From NCBI RefSeq assembly GCF_008011855.1, contig NZ_VOUX01000006.1, positions 1 to 64,000 on the forward strand: 64,000 nt of DNA. Reading direction: 5' to 3'. A model generated the notes under the pieces. It saw only the letters and a program-made list of their open reading frames with translations. It made no database searches and was not told the DNA's origin. The first letter of the stretch is position 1. Every line of letters begins with the position of its first letter. A program made the translations under genes and the position numbers. The DNA comes from Serratia bockelmannii (lineage in GTDB: Bacteria; Pseudomonadota; Gammaproteobacteria; Enterobacterales; Enterobacteriaceae). Of the stretch, positions 46,841 through 57,242 are shown one piece after another.

Positions 46841-47764
46841 ATGTCGCAGGCCGTCTATTTTCTGCTGTTGCCCAACGTGTTGTCGCTGGACGTCAGCGGC
46901 CCGGCGGAAACCCTGCGCCTCGCCGGGCAGTTCACCCTGCGTTATCTCAGCCCGGCGCCGCAGATCGTCTGCTCCATCGGCATGACGCTGAGCGGCCTGC
47001 AGCCGTTGCCCGAGCGCCTGGAAGACGGCGCCATCCTGGTGCTGCCGGGCGTCGGCGATTCGCAGCGCTATTTCGCCGGGGAAGAGGCCGAGCAGGCGCG
47101 CCGCTGGCTGGCGACGCTGCGGCCCGACCTGCAGCGGCAGCGCATCACCCTGGTGTGCATCTGTTCCGGCGCGCTGCTGGCGGCGCAGGCCGGGCTGCTC
47201 GACGGCTATCAGTGCACTACCCACCACGACGTCATCGAACGTATCCGCCGGCAGGCGCCGGCAGCGCAGGTGAAAGAGAACCGTATCTTCGTCGAAGATC
47301 GCGGCGTCTACACCAGCGCGGGCATCACCACCGGCATCGATTTGGCGCTGCACCTGGTCCACCGCCACTGCGGTTCCGGCCGGGCGCGCGACGTCGCCCG
47401 CGATATGGTGGTCTATTTCCGCCGCGCCGGGGACGATCCGCAGCTGTCGCCCTGGCTGCGCTACCGCAACCACCTGCACCCGGCGGTGCACCGCGCGCAG
47501 GACGTGATGGCCGCCGAGCCGGAGGCCGACTGGTCGGTGCCGCAGATAGCGGAGAAGGCGCACGTCAGCAGCCGCCACCTGGCGCGGCTGTTTCGCAGCC
47601 ACGTCGGCATCAGCGTGCGGGAATATCATGAGCAGCTGCGGCTGGCGGTGGCGCAACAGCGCCTGCAGCAAGGGTATGGCTTGGAGAAGGCCGCGCTGGC
47701 GGCCGGTTTTTCTTCCGGGCGGCAGCTGCGCCGCGCCCAGCAGCGCCAGCACTCGCCGCTATGA
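46841..47764 (+). CDS. GlxA-type AraC-family regulator with DJ-1/PfpI domain
   Basis: 307 residues. The N-terminal DJ-1/PfpI-like domain (about 1-185) has the nucleophile-elbow-like VCICSGALLAAQAGLLDG; the C-terminal AraC HTH (about 225-305) has VPQIAEKAHVSSRHLARLFRSHVGISVREY and a second HTH. It is the third gene of the amidohydrolase operon and its likely regulator. Its stop codon overlaps that of convergent wecH by 6 bp. Confidence 0.88.
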   Translation: MSQAVYFLLLPNVLSLDVSGPAETLRLAGQFTLRYLSPAPQIVCSIGMTLSGLQPLPERLEDGAILVLPGVGDSQRYFAGEEAEQARRWLATLRPDLQRQRITLVCICSGALLAAQAGLLDGYQCTTHHDVIERIRRQAPAAQVKENRIFVEDRGVYTSAGITTGIDLALHLVHRHCGSGRARDVARDMVVYFRRAGDDPQLSPWLRYRNHLHPAVHRAQDVMAAEPEADWSVPQIAEKAHVSSRHLARLFRSHVGISVREYHEQLRLAVAQQRLQQGYGLEKAALAAGFSSGRQLRRAQQRQHSPL

Positions 47765-48820
47765 CACCAGCCGGCGGGTATCCAGCCGCTGCAGGCCGAC
47801 AGACAGCAGCAGGCTGAGCCCCAGCGCCACGCCGAACACCCAGAAGATATCCAGCAGCGGGTGGCCGGTGAAGTCCAGGTGCCGGCTGCGCATCACGTTG
47901 ACGATCAGGGCGTGAAAACCGTAGATCGCCAGCGAATGGCGGGAGAACGCGCTCAGCCAGCCGATCGGCTGCGGCAAACAGTGTTTCACCCACACCAGCA
48001 GCGCCACCGCCGCCATAAATACCAGCGGGCCGCTGTAGATGTAGTAGGTATCGGCGAAGTTGCCGTTGATGAACAATTGGTGTTTGGTGCCGCGAGCGAT
48101 CAGCGCCACGCACAGCGCAAATCCCAATGCCGCCAGCCAGCCCACGGCGCGCCCGCGCGCCTCCATCATGCCAATCGCCCGCCCGGCCAGCGCATACAGC
48201 AGGTAGTAGAAGGTATCGCCGTAGATATACAGGTTAACCGGCAGCAGGTGCGCGTTGCCGAAGGTCAGCTTGTCGGTATTCGGGTTGGCGATCACCGCCA
48301 ACACCACCAGCGCGGCGGCCAGGGCGTAGCGCGACACCGGTTTGACGCTGATCAGCGGCGACAGCAGGTAAATCACCGCGATGGCGTAGAAAAACCACAG
48401 ATGATAGAACACCGGCTTTTGCAACATGCCGCGCAGCGATGGCCAGAAACCGATCTTGGTAAAGGCCGCGATATAGATCAGCGCGATGGCGCTGTAGAAC
48501 AGAATGCAGCAGATGATGCGGGTGAAATGCCGGCGGCCGGCGCTCTTTTCGCCGAAGAACAGGTAGCCGGAAATCATAAAGAACAGCGGCACCGATACGC
48601 GCGACAGCGAGTTCAGCACGTTGGCGATATCCCAGTTGTGCAGCCCTATCGCCGCGCCGTTGGTGACGTAATAGGTGGTGGCGTGGATCATCACCACCAT
48701 CATGCACGCCATCGCCCGCAGGTTGTCTATCCAGCCGATTTTCTCGCTCAAACGCTCGCCCGATCTTGTGTCATATTGATATGTTAAGAAGAGGTTATCG
48801 GGCACGGCGTTCGGCGACAA
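47759..48820 (-). CDS. wecH: O-acetyltransferase WecH (acyltransferase 3 family)
   Basis: Up to 353 residues from a TTG at 48820; similarity to E. coli WecH/YiaH (331 aa) begins only at KIGWIDNLRAMACMMVVMIH, about residue 27, so the real start may be a TTG near 48748. Ten membrane segments. Conserved: WDIANVLNS.SRVSVPLFFMISGYLFFGE, LLQKPVFYHLWFF, RHSLAIYGFHALI. WecH O-acetylates enterobacterial common antigen. No ECA cluster is nearby, as in E. coli. Confidence 0.88.
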   Translation of the reverse strand: MSPNAVPDNLFLTYQYDTRSGERLSEKIGWIDNLRAMACMMVVMIHATTYYVTNGAAIGLHNWDIANVLNSLSRVSVPLFFMISGYLFFGEKSAGRRHFTRIICCILFYSAIALIYIAAFTKIGFWPSLRGMLQKPVFYHLWFFYAIAVIYLLSPLISVKPVSRYALAAALVVLAVIANPNTDKLTFGNAHLLPVNLYIYGDTFYYLLYALAGRAIGMMEARGRAVGWLAALGFALCVALIARGTKHQLFINGNFADTYYIYSGPLVFMAAVALLVWVKHCLPQPIGWLSAFSRHSLAIYGFHALIVNVMRSRHLDFTGHPLLDIFWVFGVALGLSLLLSVGLQRLDTRRLVS

Positions 48821-48968
48821 CCCAAAAGCGAAATATCAGAATGCACTTAAACAACACCTTATGATTGCGAAGGTGAACAATTGGCGGCAAAATAGCCGCC
48901 ATAACTCGCTCAGTTTGCGCTTCCCGCCCTGACAGTTCCTTTTTCTCTTTTACTATCAGTACAATAAT

Positions 48969-50216
48969 ATGAAAACGACATTACCACCTGCGGCACGTTT
49001 GGGCCGACAGGCGCTTTTATTCCCTCTTTGTCTGGTGCTTTTCGAGTTCGCCACCTATATCGGCAACGATATGATTCAGCCGGGCATGCTGGCCGTCGTG
49101 GCGGATTTCAACGCCGGCGAAGAGTGGGTGCCTACCTCGATGACCGCCTATCTGGCCGGCGGCATCTTCCTGCAGTGGCTGCTCGGGCCGCTGTCGGATC
49201 GCCGCGGCCGTCGCCCGGTGATGCTGGCCGGGGTGGCGTTCTTTATCGTCTCCTGCCTGGCGATCCTGCTGGTCACCAACATCGAGCAGTTCATCGCCAT
49301 GCGTTTCCTGCAGGGCATCGGCCTGTGCTTTATCGGCGCGGTCGGCTACGCCACCATCCAGGAGTCGTTTGAAGAATCGGTGTGCATCAAAATCACCGCC
49401 CTGATGGCCAACGTGGCGCTGATCGCCCCGCTGCTCGGGCCGCTGGCCGGCGCGGCGCTGATCCACGTCGCGCCGTGGCAGAGCATGTTCGTGCTGTTCG
49501 CCGCGCTGGCGGCCATCGCCTTCTACGGCCTGTGGAAAGCCATGCCGGAAACCGCCACGCTGCAGGGCGAGGCATTTTCCGCCGCCAATCTGTGGCGCGA
49601 CTACCGCCAGGTGCTGGGCAACCGCCGCTTCCTGTGCGGCGCGCTGGCGATCGGTTTCGCCAGCCTGCCGCTGCTGGCCTGGATCGCCCAGTCGCCGGTG
49701 ATCCTGATCAGCGGTGAGTCGCTGTCGACGCTGGACTACGGCCTGCTGCAAATCCCGGTGTTCGGCGCGCTGATCCTCGGCAACCTGACGCTGGCGCGCC
49801 TGACCGGCAAAAACAGCGTGGAGCGCCTGATCAAGCTGGGCGCAGGCCCGATGTTGCTGGGGCTGCTGATCGCCGCGCTGGCGACCCAGTTCTCCAGCCA
49901 CGCCTACCTGTGGATGACCGCCGGCCTGAGCCTGTACGCCTTCGGCATCGGCCTCGCCAACGCCGGCCTGTACCGCCTGACGCTGTTCTCCAGCAACGTC
50001 AGCAAAGGCACCGTGTCCGCCACCATGGGCATGCTGAGCATGATGGTGTTCACCGTCGGCATCGAGCTGGCCAAGGTCGCCTACGTCTGGGGCGGCAGTG
50101 GGCTGTTCAACCTGTTCAACCTCATCAGCGGCCTGTGCTGGCTGACGCTGGTGGCGCTGTTTATCGGCAAACGCCGCGGCGGCGACCCCACGCCGCAGCC
50201 GAACGGCGCGGCTTAA
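48969..50216 (+). CDS. mdfA: Multidrug transporter MdfA
   Basis: 415 residues (E. coli 410), MFS with 12 spans. Very close to E. coli Mdf[33 protein letters not shown] with the essential membrane acids Glu and Asp in the first helix, [30 protein letters not shown] and [17 protein letters not shown] with the functionally important Arg. It exports cationic and neutral drugs by proton antiport. Ends in a strong terminator. Confidence 0.95.
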   Translation: MKTTLPPAARLGRQALLFPLCLVLFEFATYIGNDMIQPGMLAVVADFNAGEEWVPTSMTAYLAGGIFLQWLLGPLSDRRGRRPVMLAGVAFFIVSCLAILLVTNIEQFIAMRFLQGIGLCFIGAVGYATIQESFEESVCIKITALMANVALIAPLLGPLAGAALIHVAPWQSMFVLFAALAAIAFYGLWKAMPETATLQGEAFSAANLWRDYRQVLGNRRFLCGALAIGFASLPLLAWIAQSPVILISGESLSTLDYGLLQIPVFGALILGNLTLARLTGKNSVERLIKLGAGPMLLGLLIAALATQFSSHAYLWMTAGLSLYAFGIGLANAGLYRLTLFSSNVSKGTVSATMGMLSMMVFTVGIELAKVAYVWGGSGLFNLFNLISGLCWLTLVALFIGKRRGGDPTPQPNGAA

Positions 50217-50226
50217 GCGCGACGAT

Positions 50227-50263
50227 AAAACGCCGGTCCGGTTTCCCGACCGGCGTTTTTTTT
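50227..50263. terminator. Terminator between mdfA and the LysE gene
   Basis: Stem AAAACGCCGGTC/GACCGGCGTTTT, followed by eight T on the plus strand and preceded by an A-run, so it can serve both convergent genes. Confidence 0.9.
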
Positions 50264-50271
50264 ATGCGGCT

Positions 50272-50913
50272 TCAGCCGAGCAGCTCCCACAGCGCATACC
50301 CTGCTCCCACTACCGCCACCCCCAACAGCAGCAACGCCGACAGGACAGAGATCGCCCGCCGCGCGCGCTGCAGCGCCTTTCCCGACAGCAGGGTGATATA
50401 GGCCAGCAAGATGGCGAAATCCGCCAGCACCCACAGCGCGGTCAGCAGCGTCAGGCTGGCGCCGACCGAAGGGGTGACGGCGATAAACTGCGGAAAAAAG
50501 GCGACGAAGAAGATGATGTCCTTGGGATTGGCGATGCCTACCAGAAAACCGTTTGCGATCGCCGAGCGTTTTTGCGACGGTGCAACGGGCTGCGCATCGG
50601 GGGTTCGTGCGGATAAATCCTCATACAGCGAGACGATCGCCATGCGGCCGATAAACAGGCAGCCCAGCAGGCCTATCCACTGCAGCAAGCGCATATCCAC
50701 CGCGAACAGCCCAGTGACAACCAGCGCGGCAATACCGATCAGCAACAAAGAGGCCCCATTGCTGCCCAGCGCGGTCAACAGCGCGCGCCGGGCGCCAAAG
50801 CGCGCCGCGGTGTTGGCGACCATCATCACCACCGGCCCTGGCGTGGCGATCAGCAAGAAAATGGCGGCGAAATACGCCGCCAGCAACGACAGGTTCATCT
50901 TTATTTCACTCAC
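50272..50913 (-). CDS. LysE/RhtB-family amino-acid exporter
   Basis: 213 residues from a GTG, or 208 from the ATG at 50898. Six membrane spans. Family motif ATPGPVVMMVANTAARFGARRALLTALGSN in the first third and GFLVGIANPKDIIFFVAFFPQF in the second. Exports an amino acid or homoserine-lactone-like compound. A GcvA-like LysR gene is divergent 106 bp away. Confidence 0.9.
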   Translation of the reverse strand: MSEIKMNLSLLAAYFAAIFLLIATPGPVVMMVANTAARFGARRALLTALGSNGASLLLIGIAALVVTGLFAVDMRLLQWIGLLGCLFIGRMAIVSLYEDLSARTPDAQPVAPSQKRSAIANGFLVGIANPKDIIFFVAFFPQFIAVTPSVGASLTLLTALWVLADFAILLAYITLLSGKALQRARRAISVLSALLLLGVAVVGAGYALWELLG

Positions 50914-51019
50914 ATTCAGGCGGTTGGCGTCGGATCATTATGATGCCGTAGCCCCCGCCTTGAAAAAGGAGTAATCCTGTCGTTTACTGTGAGCCAGACT
51001 CATTCTTAGAGACGCCGCG

Positions 51020-51931
51020 ATGGCCAGTTCCCTTCCGCCGCTTTACGCCCTGCGCGCCTTCGAGAGCGCCGCCCGCACCGGCTCGTTCACGCTGGCCGCC
51101 GACGAGCTGCATCTCACCCCCAGCGCCGTCAGCAAGCACATCAAAACGCTGGAGCAGCACTTCGGCTGTCGGCTGTTCCAGCGCAACGGCCCACGCATCG
51201 AGGTCACCCCGCAGGGAAAAATCTTCGCCGCCGAGCTGCAGCAAGGGTTTGGCCGCATCGAACAAGCCTGCGAGCTGTTCAGAAGCCACCGCGATCTTCT
51301 GCGGATGAAGGCGCCCTCCACCCTGACCCTACGCTGGCTGCTGGACTGCCTGAGCCGATTCCGGCAAACGGCGCAGGCGTTCGAGGTGCAGGCAGCCAGC
51401 GTGTGGATGGACATCGACAGCGTGGATTTTTTCAGCGAACCCTACGACTGCGCCATCCTGCTCGGCAACGGCCATTTCGGCGCCAATACCGCCGCCGCCA
51501 AGCTGTTCGACGAATGGCTGATCCCAATTTGCGCCCCCGCGCTGCTCGCCGACGCGCAGCGCGATCTCGCCACCTGCCCGCTGATCCATCCTTCGCCCGA
51601 TCGGCGCGACTGGCGGCGCTGGCTGCAAAAAAGCGGCATCGCAGCCCCGATCGATCTCACACGTGGCCAGGTATTTGATTCGCTGGAACAGGGCAACGCG
51701 GCGGCCATCGCCGGGCACGGCGTTTCGATCGGCGATCTGGCGCTGAGCCTGCGGACGATTGAGGAGGGGTTATTGGCGCTGCCTTGTGACGCCGCCGTGC
51801 GCACCGGCGACGGTTACTATCTGGTTTGGCCGGAAGAATCGGCAAAACGGCCGCTGATCGAACGTTTACAGGCGTTTCTCACCGCCCAAACGCCCGACGT
51901 CAGCCGGGCCGCCGTCAGGTTTATCGGGTAG
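51020..51931 (+). CDS. GcvA-like LysR-family regulator
   Basis: 303 residues. N-terminal LPPLYALRAFESAARTGSFTLAADELHLTPSAVSKHIKTLE is the GcvA-type HTH, with the effector domain following. Likely controls the divergent LysE exporter gene. Confidence 0.88.
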   Translation: MASSLPPLYALRAFESAARTGSFTLAADELHLTPSAVSKHIKTLEQHFGCRLFQRNGPRIEVTPQGKIFAAELQQGFGRIEQACELFRSHRDLLRMKAPSTLTLRWLLDCLSRFRQTAQAFEVQAASVWMDIDSVDFFSEPYDCAILLGNGHFGANTAAAKLFDEWLIPICAPALLADAQRDLATCPLIHPSPDRRDWRRWLQKSGIAAPIDLTRGQVFDSLEQGNAAAIAGHGVSIGDLALSLRTIEEGLLALPCDAAVRTGDGYYLVWPEESAKRPLIERLQAFLTAQTPDVSRAAVRFIG

Positions 51932-51942
51932 GGGAATTCGGC

Positions 51943-52218
51943 CTATCGCTCTTCGCGGGTATGCCAAATACGCAGAACATAAATCGTTGCCGGCTGCACC
52001 TGGTAACGTATCTCATAACGGCCGACCAGAATACGCCTCACTTCCTGCGGTAAAAACTCATCCAGTCTTTCACCCAGGCGGGGATTATCGAGCAACGCTT
52101 TAGGCGCGGCGACCAAGGCCTTCACCGAATTCGCTGCCGCAGTGCGGTTAGCCAAGGCAAGAAACTCAAACAAACGCGCCAAATCCGATAGCGCCTTACT
52201 CGTCCATTTTAACTCCAT
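51943..52218 (-). CDS. RelE/ParE-family toxin
   Basis: 91 residues with the ParE fold pattern: LKWTSKALSDLARLFEFLA at the start, NPRLGERLDEFLPQEVRRILVGRYEIRYQV and a C-terminal IYVLRIWHTREER. Its start codon overlaps the antitoxin stop by 1 nt. The target (gyrase for ParE, ribosomal mRNA for RelE) cannot be read from sequence; the context fits ParE. Confidence 0.88.
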   Translation of the reverse strand: MELKWTSKALSDLARLFEFLALANRTAAANSVKALVAAPKALLDNPRLGERLDEFLPQEVRRILVGRYEIRYQVQPATIYVLRIWHTREER

Positions 52219-52478
52219 CAGCGTGGTACCGGCAGCGGCTCGTCACTGTCCAGGCTGGCCGCCCAGGCTTCTACCGACTCATGATCGATAACGTTTTGCT
52301 GTTCGACATCGGCCAGCGCCGCCAGTGTTAATCGACGGCGCTCTTCCTCTTGCTCAAGCCAGGCGGCGAGGGCTTGCTTCACTATCCATCCCCGTGAACG
52401 GTCAAGTTTGGCGGCCATTTCATCCACCTTTTCAGCCAAAGGCAGCGGCACATGAGCGGTGATGACTTTCGTATTCAT
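52218..52478 (-). CDS. Ribbon-helix-helix antitoxin (ParD/CopG type)
   Basis: 86 residues from the ATG at 52478, with GGAG 7 nt upstream. The N-terminal RHH (VITAHVPLPLAEKVDEMAAKLDRSRGWIVKQALAAWL) binds DNA; the acidic C-terminus should wrap the toxin. First gene of a two-gene TA operon, inserted between the LysR gene and selB. Confidence 0.88.
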   Translation of the reverse strand: MNTKVITAHVPLPLAEKVDEMAAKLDRSRGWIVKQALAAWLEQEEERRRLTLAALADVEQQNVIDHESVEAWAASLDSDEPLPVPR

Positions 52479-52560
52479 CGTCTTGCTCCTCAGTACAATC
52501 AACATCAATCAAAGTGATTAAAGCTGATTATACCGCCATCAGAGAACAAAAAACACGCAA

Positions 52561-54402
52561 TCAGTTGCCGAACAACCCGCCGTCGCGCAGCAGATGCTCG
52601 TTGCCCTTGCGGCGGGTAAAGCCGCTGCGATCGAAGAACTCCAGCACCTGGATCGCCAGCTTGCGCCCGACGCCGAGCCGATCGCGGAAATCGGCGGCGT
52701 TGGCGCCCCCGCGCTCCGCATCCAGCTCGCGGATCAGCGCCGCGAATTGATCGATGCGTCGGCTGAGGTAGTAGCGATCCACCACCACCGCCGTCACATG
52801 GCCCAGCTGAGCCGCCTTGCGCAGCAGCGCCCGTACCCGGCTCTCTTCCTCGCCCAGTTCGCTCGCCAGATCGCGCACCCACCACGGCTCGTCGCCGAAC
52901 AGCGGTTCGATGCGCGCCCACAGCGGCGCCTCGTCGGCGCTGAACGCCAGGCCGTGTTCCGGCAAGTGCAGCCAGCCGCGCGTATTGCGCAGCGCGCCGG
53001 CCTTCAGCAGCCGATCGATCATCATAAACACCAGCGCTTCCGGCTGCTGAGGCAGCGCCATGCGCCGCAGGCGGGCGCGTCCTAACCCCAGCTGGTCGGC
53101 GTGCTGTTGGTGGTACTCCGCCAGCACCTGTAGCAGGCGGCTCTCCGCCTGTTGCACCTGCTCCTGCGCCAGCGCTCGGTCACCGACGATCAGCAGATCG
53201 CGGTTCGCCAGCAGTGCCGCCAGGCCGTCGTCGGTCAACTGACGCGCCCAGGCGAACGCCACCAGCGACAACGCGCCGTGCGGCAGCTCAAGCGCCAGCG
53301 CCCGCGCGTCGTCCTGCGCCTGCGCCAAGGCCTGCAGCCATGCCAGATAGTCCGGCTGACGCTTGCCGCGCTTGGGCGCATTCAGCCTGAGCACCCGGGC
53401 CGCGCCCAGCGTTTGCCGCGCGCCGATATCGCGCAGCACCAGCCGATCGTTTTCCGCCAGCCACAGCGGGCGATCGAGGATCAGTTCCGCCAGTCCGTCG
53501 TTCAGCAGCGAAATGCGCCCGGTGATGTGGCTGGCGGCATGGTGCAGATGCAGCGGCTGCCAATGGCGGATCGGCCGATCCGTATCCAGCGCCACCAGAA
53601 TGCGTTCCGCCGCCTCCGGCGGGCGCTGCGCCAGCAGCCAATCGCCGCGCACGATCCGATCTTTATCGACATCGCCGCTGATGTTCAGCGCGATGCGTTG
53701 CCCGGCCTGCGCCTGTTCCACGGTCTGATTTTGGGCGTGCAGGCCACGTACCCGCACCGGCGCGTCGGCGCCGGTCAGCCACAGCGTATCCCCAACCTGC
53801 ACCCGGCCGCCGAGCGCAGTGCCGGTCACCACCAGCCCCGCCCCTTTGACGCTGAACGCACGGTCTACCGCCAGACGAAAACGGCGCGTCAGCGCATGCT
53901 CGCCGGGCGACAGCGCCAGCAAATGCGCGCGCAGCGCGTCGATGCCCTCGCCCGCCGCCGCCGCGGTGACAAACAATGGCGCATCGGGCCAGCCCTGGCG
54001 CGCCAGCTCGTCGCGCACCTGACTGCGCACCTCGTCGACACGCGCCGCGTCCACCCGATCGGCCTTGGTCAGCGCCACCGTCAGCGCCGGGCGCCCGCTC
54101 AGGCGCAGGATCGCCAAATGCTCGCGGGTCTGCGCCATCACGCCGTCGTCGCAGGCCACCACCAGCAACGCATGGTCGATGCCGCCGACGCCCGCCAGCA
54201 TATTGGCGAGGAATTTCTCGTGGCCGGGCACGTCGATAAAGCCCAGCACCCGGCCGTCCGGCTGCGGCCAGTAGGCGTAGCCCAGATCGATGGTCATGCC
54301 GCGGCGCTTCTCTTCCGGCAGGCGATCCGCGTTGATCCCGGAGATCGCCTGCAGCAGGGTGGTTTTGCCATGATCGACATGGCCGGCTGTGGCGATGATC
54401 AT
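52561..54402 (-). CDS. selB: Selenocysteine-specific elongation factor SelB
   Basis: 613 residues (E. coli 614) from the ATG at 54402. N-terminal EF-Tu-like GTPase: G1 [10 protein letters not shown]2 [12 protein letters not shown]3 DVPGHE, G4 TKAD. Then two beta-barrel domains and C-terminal winged helices ([57 protein letters not shown] in pieces) that bind the SECIS hairpin. It brings Sec-tRNA to UGA codons such as that in fdoG. It overlaps selA by 4 nt. Confidence 0.97.
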   Translation of the reverse strand: MIIATAGHVDHGKTTLLQAISGINADRLPEEKRRGMTIDLGYAYWPQPDGRVLGFIDVPGHEKFLANMLAGVGGIDHALLVVACDDGVMAQTREHLAILRLSGRPALTVALTKADRVDAARVDEVRSQVRDELARQGWPDAPLFVTAAAAGEGIDALRAHLLALSPGEHALTRRFRLAVDRAFSVKGAGLVVTGTALGGRVQVGDTLWLTGADAPVRVRGLHAQNQTVEQAQAGQRIALNISGDVDKDRIVRGDWLLAQRPPEAAERILVALDTDRPIRHWQPLHLHHAASHITGRISLLNDGLAELILDRPLWLAENDRLVLRDIGARQTLGAARVLRLNAPKRGKRQPDYLAWLQALAQAQDDARALALELPHGALSLVAFAWARQLTDDGLAALLANRDLLIVGDRALAQEQVQQAESRLLQVLAEYHQQHADQLGLGRARLRRMALPQQPEALVFMMIDRLLKAGALRNTRGWLHLPEHGLAFSADEAPLWARIEPLFGDEPWWVRDLASELGEEESRVRALLRKAAQLGHVTAVVVDRYYLSRRIDQFAALIRELDAERGGANAADFRDRLGVGRKLAIQVLEFFDRSGFTRRKGNEHLLRDGGLFGN

Positions 54403-55793
54403 GATGCGCTCAGCGCCTCGATCAGCGCCCCTTCCTGTTCCAGACAGCGCAGATCCAGCCACAGCCGGCCGTCGCCGAGGCGGCCGATCACCGGCTGCGG
54501 CAGGCGGCGCCAGCGCTCAGCCAACGCTTCCAACGTGGCGCCGCGGCCGTCGCGCGGCGTGAAGGTCAGCGCATAGCTGGGCAGGCGATCCACCGGCAGC
54601 GAACCACTGCCAATCTGCGACCAGCACGGTTCGGCGCGCAGGTCGAAATCGGCGGTGAACCGTGGTCTCAGCGCCGCCAGCAGCCGCTCGGCCGCCTGTT
54701 GCATCTCCTGCTGCGGGCGGGTCAGCAACCGCAGCGTCGGCAGCTGCTCAGCCAGTTTTTCCGGCTGCAGATAGAGCTGCAGCGTGGCCTCCAGGGCCGC
54801 CAGCGTCAGCTTGCCGACGCGCAGCGCGCGCTTGAGCGGATGCTGCTGCAGGCGAGCGATCAGCGCCTTTTTGCCGACGATGATACCGGCCTGCGGGCCG
54901 CCCAGCAGCTTATCGCCGGAGAACGTCACCAGATCGACGCCGGCGGCCAGCAGCCGCTGCGGCATCGGTTCGGCGGGCAGGCCGTACTGCGCCATATCGA
55001 TCAGCGAGCCGCTGCCCAGATCGGTGGCGGTCGGCACGCCCTGTTCGGCCCCGAGCTGCGCCAGTGCAGCCTCGTCGACCGCCGCGGTAAAGCCCTGAAT
55101 GCTGTAGTTGCTGGTGTGCACTTTCATCAACAGGCCGGTCTGCTCGCTGATGGCCTGGCGGTAATCTTTCAGATGGGTGCGGTTGGTGGTGCCGACCTCC
55201 ACCAGTTGGCAGCCCGCCTGGCGCATCACGTCGGGTATGCGGAACGCGCCGCCGATCTCCACCAGTTCGCCGCGCGACACCACCACCTCTTTGCCGGGGG
55301 CGATCGCCGCCAGCATCAGCAATACCGCCGCCGCGTTGTTATTGACGATGCAGGCGTCCTCCGCGCCGGTCAGCCGGCACAGCAGACTCGCCACCGCCCG
55401 ATCGCGATGACCGCGCCCGGCACCGTCCAGATCGTACTCCAGCGTCACCGCCTCCCCCATCACCGCGCTGACCGCGTCCTTCACCGGCTGCGCCAGCAGG
55501 GCGCGCCCAAGGTTGGTGTGCAGCACGGTGCCGCTGAGGTTGAACACCGGCAGCAAAGCCGGGCGTTGCTGCCGGGCCAGTTCCGCCCGCAGCGCCTGCG
55601 GCCAGTCGCCACACCAGTCCGGTAAATGTTGCTGTTGCTTGATAGCGTCGCGCGCCTGGGCCTGCAGCCGGCGCAACAGTTCGCCGATCAGCGTCTGGCC
55701 ATGCTGAGCCACCAGCGGTTCAATCGCGGGTTCACGCAGCAGACGGTCGATGGCGGGCAGTTGACTGTAAAGAAGGTGGGATTCAGTGCTCAT
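54399..55793 (-). CDS. selA: L-seryl-tRNA(Sec) selenium transferase SelA
   Basis: 464 residues (E. coli 463). PLP enzyme with catalytic Lys295 in [16 protein letters not shown]; also [17 protein letters not shown] and [11 protein letters not shown]. It converts Ser-tRNA(Sec) to Sec-tRNA(Sec) with selenophosphate. First gene of selAB, separated from the GST gene by a terminator. Confidence 0.97.
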   Translation of the reverse strand: MSTESHLLYSQLPAIDRLLREPAIEPLVAQHGQTLIGELLRRLQAQARDAIKQQQHLPDWCGDWPQALRAELARQQRPALLPVFNLSGTVLHTNLGRALLAQPVKDAVSAVMGEAVTLEYDLDGAGRGHRDRAVASLLCRLTGAEDACIVNNNAAAVLLMLAAIAPGKEVVVSRGELVEIGGAFRIPDVMRQAGCQLVEVGTTNRTHLKDYRQAISEQTGLLMKVHTSNYSIQGFTAAVDEAALAQLGAEQGVPTATDLGSGSLIDMAQYGLPAEPMPQRLLAAGVDLVTFSGDKLLGGPQAGIIVGKKALIARLQQHPLKRALRVGKLTLAALEATLQLYLQPEKLAEQLPTLRLLTRPQQEMQQAAERLLAALRPRFTADFDLRAEPCWSQIGSGSLPVDRLPSYALTFTPRDGRGATLEALAERWRRLPQPVIGRLGDGRLWLDLRCLEQEGALIEALSAS

Positions 55794-55830
55794 GGTCGCT
55801 CGGTTTTCAATTTAGACGTATCGGCATAGC

Positions 55831-55850
55831 AAAACCCCGCCGCGGCGGGG
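55831..55850 (-). terminator. Terminator between the GST gene and selA
   Basis: The 16-bp palindrome CCCCGCCGCGGCGGGG (55835-55850) is followed on the minus strand by TTTTGC, 12 nt past the GST stop and ahead of selA. Confidence 0.8.
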
Positions 55851-55862
55851 AGAAAAGAACGT

Positions 55863-56468
55863 TCAGGGCGGTGCCGTGCGGGCGAAACTTTCGCGGGCGA
55901 ACAGGCGTTCGGCCAGCTTGACCAGCGCCGGACGTTGGACGCACCAGTTGGGCAGAATGTGGCGGAAATTGAGGTAGCCCAACGCGCAGCCGGTGGCGAT
56001 ATCCGCCAGCGTCAGCCGCTCGGCATTGAGCCACGTTTTTTCCTGCGCCAGCGCCTCCAATGCGTCCAGGCCCTGCGTCAGCTTGTCACGCTGGCGCAGC
56101 ATCCAGTTTTCGTCCTGCTTTTCCGGCGCGCGCCGGCTTTCGCGGAACAGCGTCGCCGCCGCTTCAGTCACGCCGTCCGCCAGTGCCGCCACCCGGCGGA
56201 CGCGCAGCGCGGTGGCGCGATCGGCCGGCAAAAACGCCGGCTCCACCGTCAGCAGTTCGAGGTATTCGGCCACGATCGGCGAGTCGTAAAACACCTCGCC
56301 ATCATCGGCGATCAGCACCGGTACTTTGCCGAGCGGGTTCAGTTCCTTCACCCGGCTGCCGGGCTCATACGGCGGATCGTTGACGAATTCAAACGCGATC
56401 CCCTTCTCCAGCAGCATCACGGAAATCTTGCGCACAAAGGGGCTGGTGTAACTGCCGATAAGCTTCAT
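55863..56468 (-). CDS. yibF: Glutathione S-transferase family protein YibF
   Basis: 201 residues (E. coli YibF 202). N-terminal thioredoxin-like domain (KLIGSYTSPFVRKISVMLLEKGI, NPLGKVPVLIADDGEVFYDSPIVAEYL) with the glutathione-binding cis-Pro and DSPI, then an all-helical domain. It neighbours selA as in E. coli, which supports the name. Confidence 0.9.
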   Translation of the reverse strand: MKLIGSYTSPFVRKISVMLLEKGIAFEFVNDPPYEPGSRVKELNPLGKVPVLIADDGEVFYDSPIVAEYLELLTVEPAFLPADRATALRVRRVAALADGVTEAAATLFRESRRAPEKQDENWMLRQRDKLTQGLDALEALAQEKTWLNAERLTLADIATGCALGYLNFRHILPNWCVQRPALVKLAERLFARESFARTAPP

Positions 56469-56508
56469 CCGGTCTCCTCCGCTTCGTCCTGGCCGCAGCG
56501 CAATGCCC

Positions 56509-57156
56509 TTACTTCACCGCCAGAGTATCGATAATCCGCTGCACCAGCGCCTGATGCACTTCCGGCGTTTTGGCCGGCGACAGCATTTGCAGCGTCACTA
56601 CTCGCTTGTTGAACACCGTCAACACCAGGGTGGAAACCACCTTTTGCCCGTTGACGGTCTGCTCGGTATCCACCCGGCGAAACTTCTGTTTGCCGACGGT
56701 GAAGTTCTCTTCTTTGGTGGTCTGGATATTCTGATAGCGCTCGGCCAGCACCGTGATGGCGCTCTGCGTCAGCTCTTTCAGCATTTTGTCGCTGGTATTG
56801 ATCTTCATGCCGTCCGGCGGGATCACTTCGGACGAAACCGCGCTCTGGCGCGACTTGCCATCGAGGAAGCGCTGGATAGTGGAGGTACTGTCATTGACGA
56901 TGCCGCTGTTCAGCGTTTGATCGCTAAAGCCTGACGGCAACTCGAAGGTGATTTTGCCCTTCTGCAGCGACACGTTCAGCCCCGGCGGCGCGGGCGGGGT
57001 TTCTACCGGCGCAGGCGGCGGTGGCGCGGGCTGCGTCACGGTCGGTTTGGTATCCGGTGGCGGCACCGCCGGTTTGGTGTCGTCCTTGTTGTCGCAGGCC
57101 GCCAGCCCCATCGCCAGCACGGCGACCGCGGTCAGTTTTGCCAGGGTGTTTAACAT
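56509..57156 (-). CDS. DcrB-family lipoprotein
   Basis: 215 residues from the ATG at 57156, with AAGGAA upstream. Lipobox LAAC (about residue 20), then a Pro-rich linker (KPAVPPPDTKPTVTQPAPPP and more) and a compact C-terminal domain (ITFELPSGFSDQTL... VVTLQMLSPAKTPEVHQALVQRIIDTL) similar to E. coli DcrB. It is longer than E. coli DcrB (185) because of the proline linker, so it may be a DcrB paralogue. DcrB is needed for phage C1/C6 adsorption and interacts with lipoprotein maturation. Confidence 0.8.
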   Translation of the reverse strand: MLNTLAKLTAVAVLAMGLAACDNKDDTKPAVPPPDTKPTVTQPAPPPPAPVETPPAPPGLNVSLQKGKITFELPSGFSDQTLNSGIVNDSTSTIQRFLDGKSRQSAVSSEVIPPDGMKINTSDKMLKELTQSAITVLAERYQNIQTTKEENFTVGKQKFRRVDTEQTVNGQKVVSTLVLTVFNKRVVTLQMLSPAKTPEVHQALVQRIIDTLAVK

Positions 57157-57242
57157 CGTGGTTCCTTTCGCTTGGCGCGTCATGGCCTAAACGTAGCAAC
57201 TCGCCCGGGCGAATGCCAGAAGCCCGTTCTTAAATTGCGGGT

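Noticed and set aside
53152-54576. A 474-codon plus-strand frame opposite selB
   Set aside because: Antisense shadow of selB with Arg/Gln-rich sequence.
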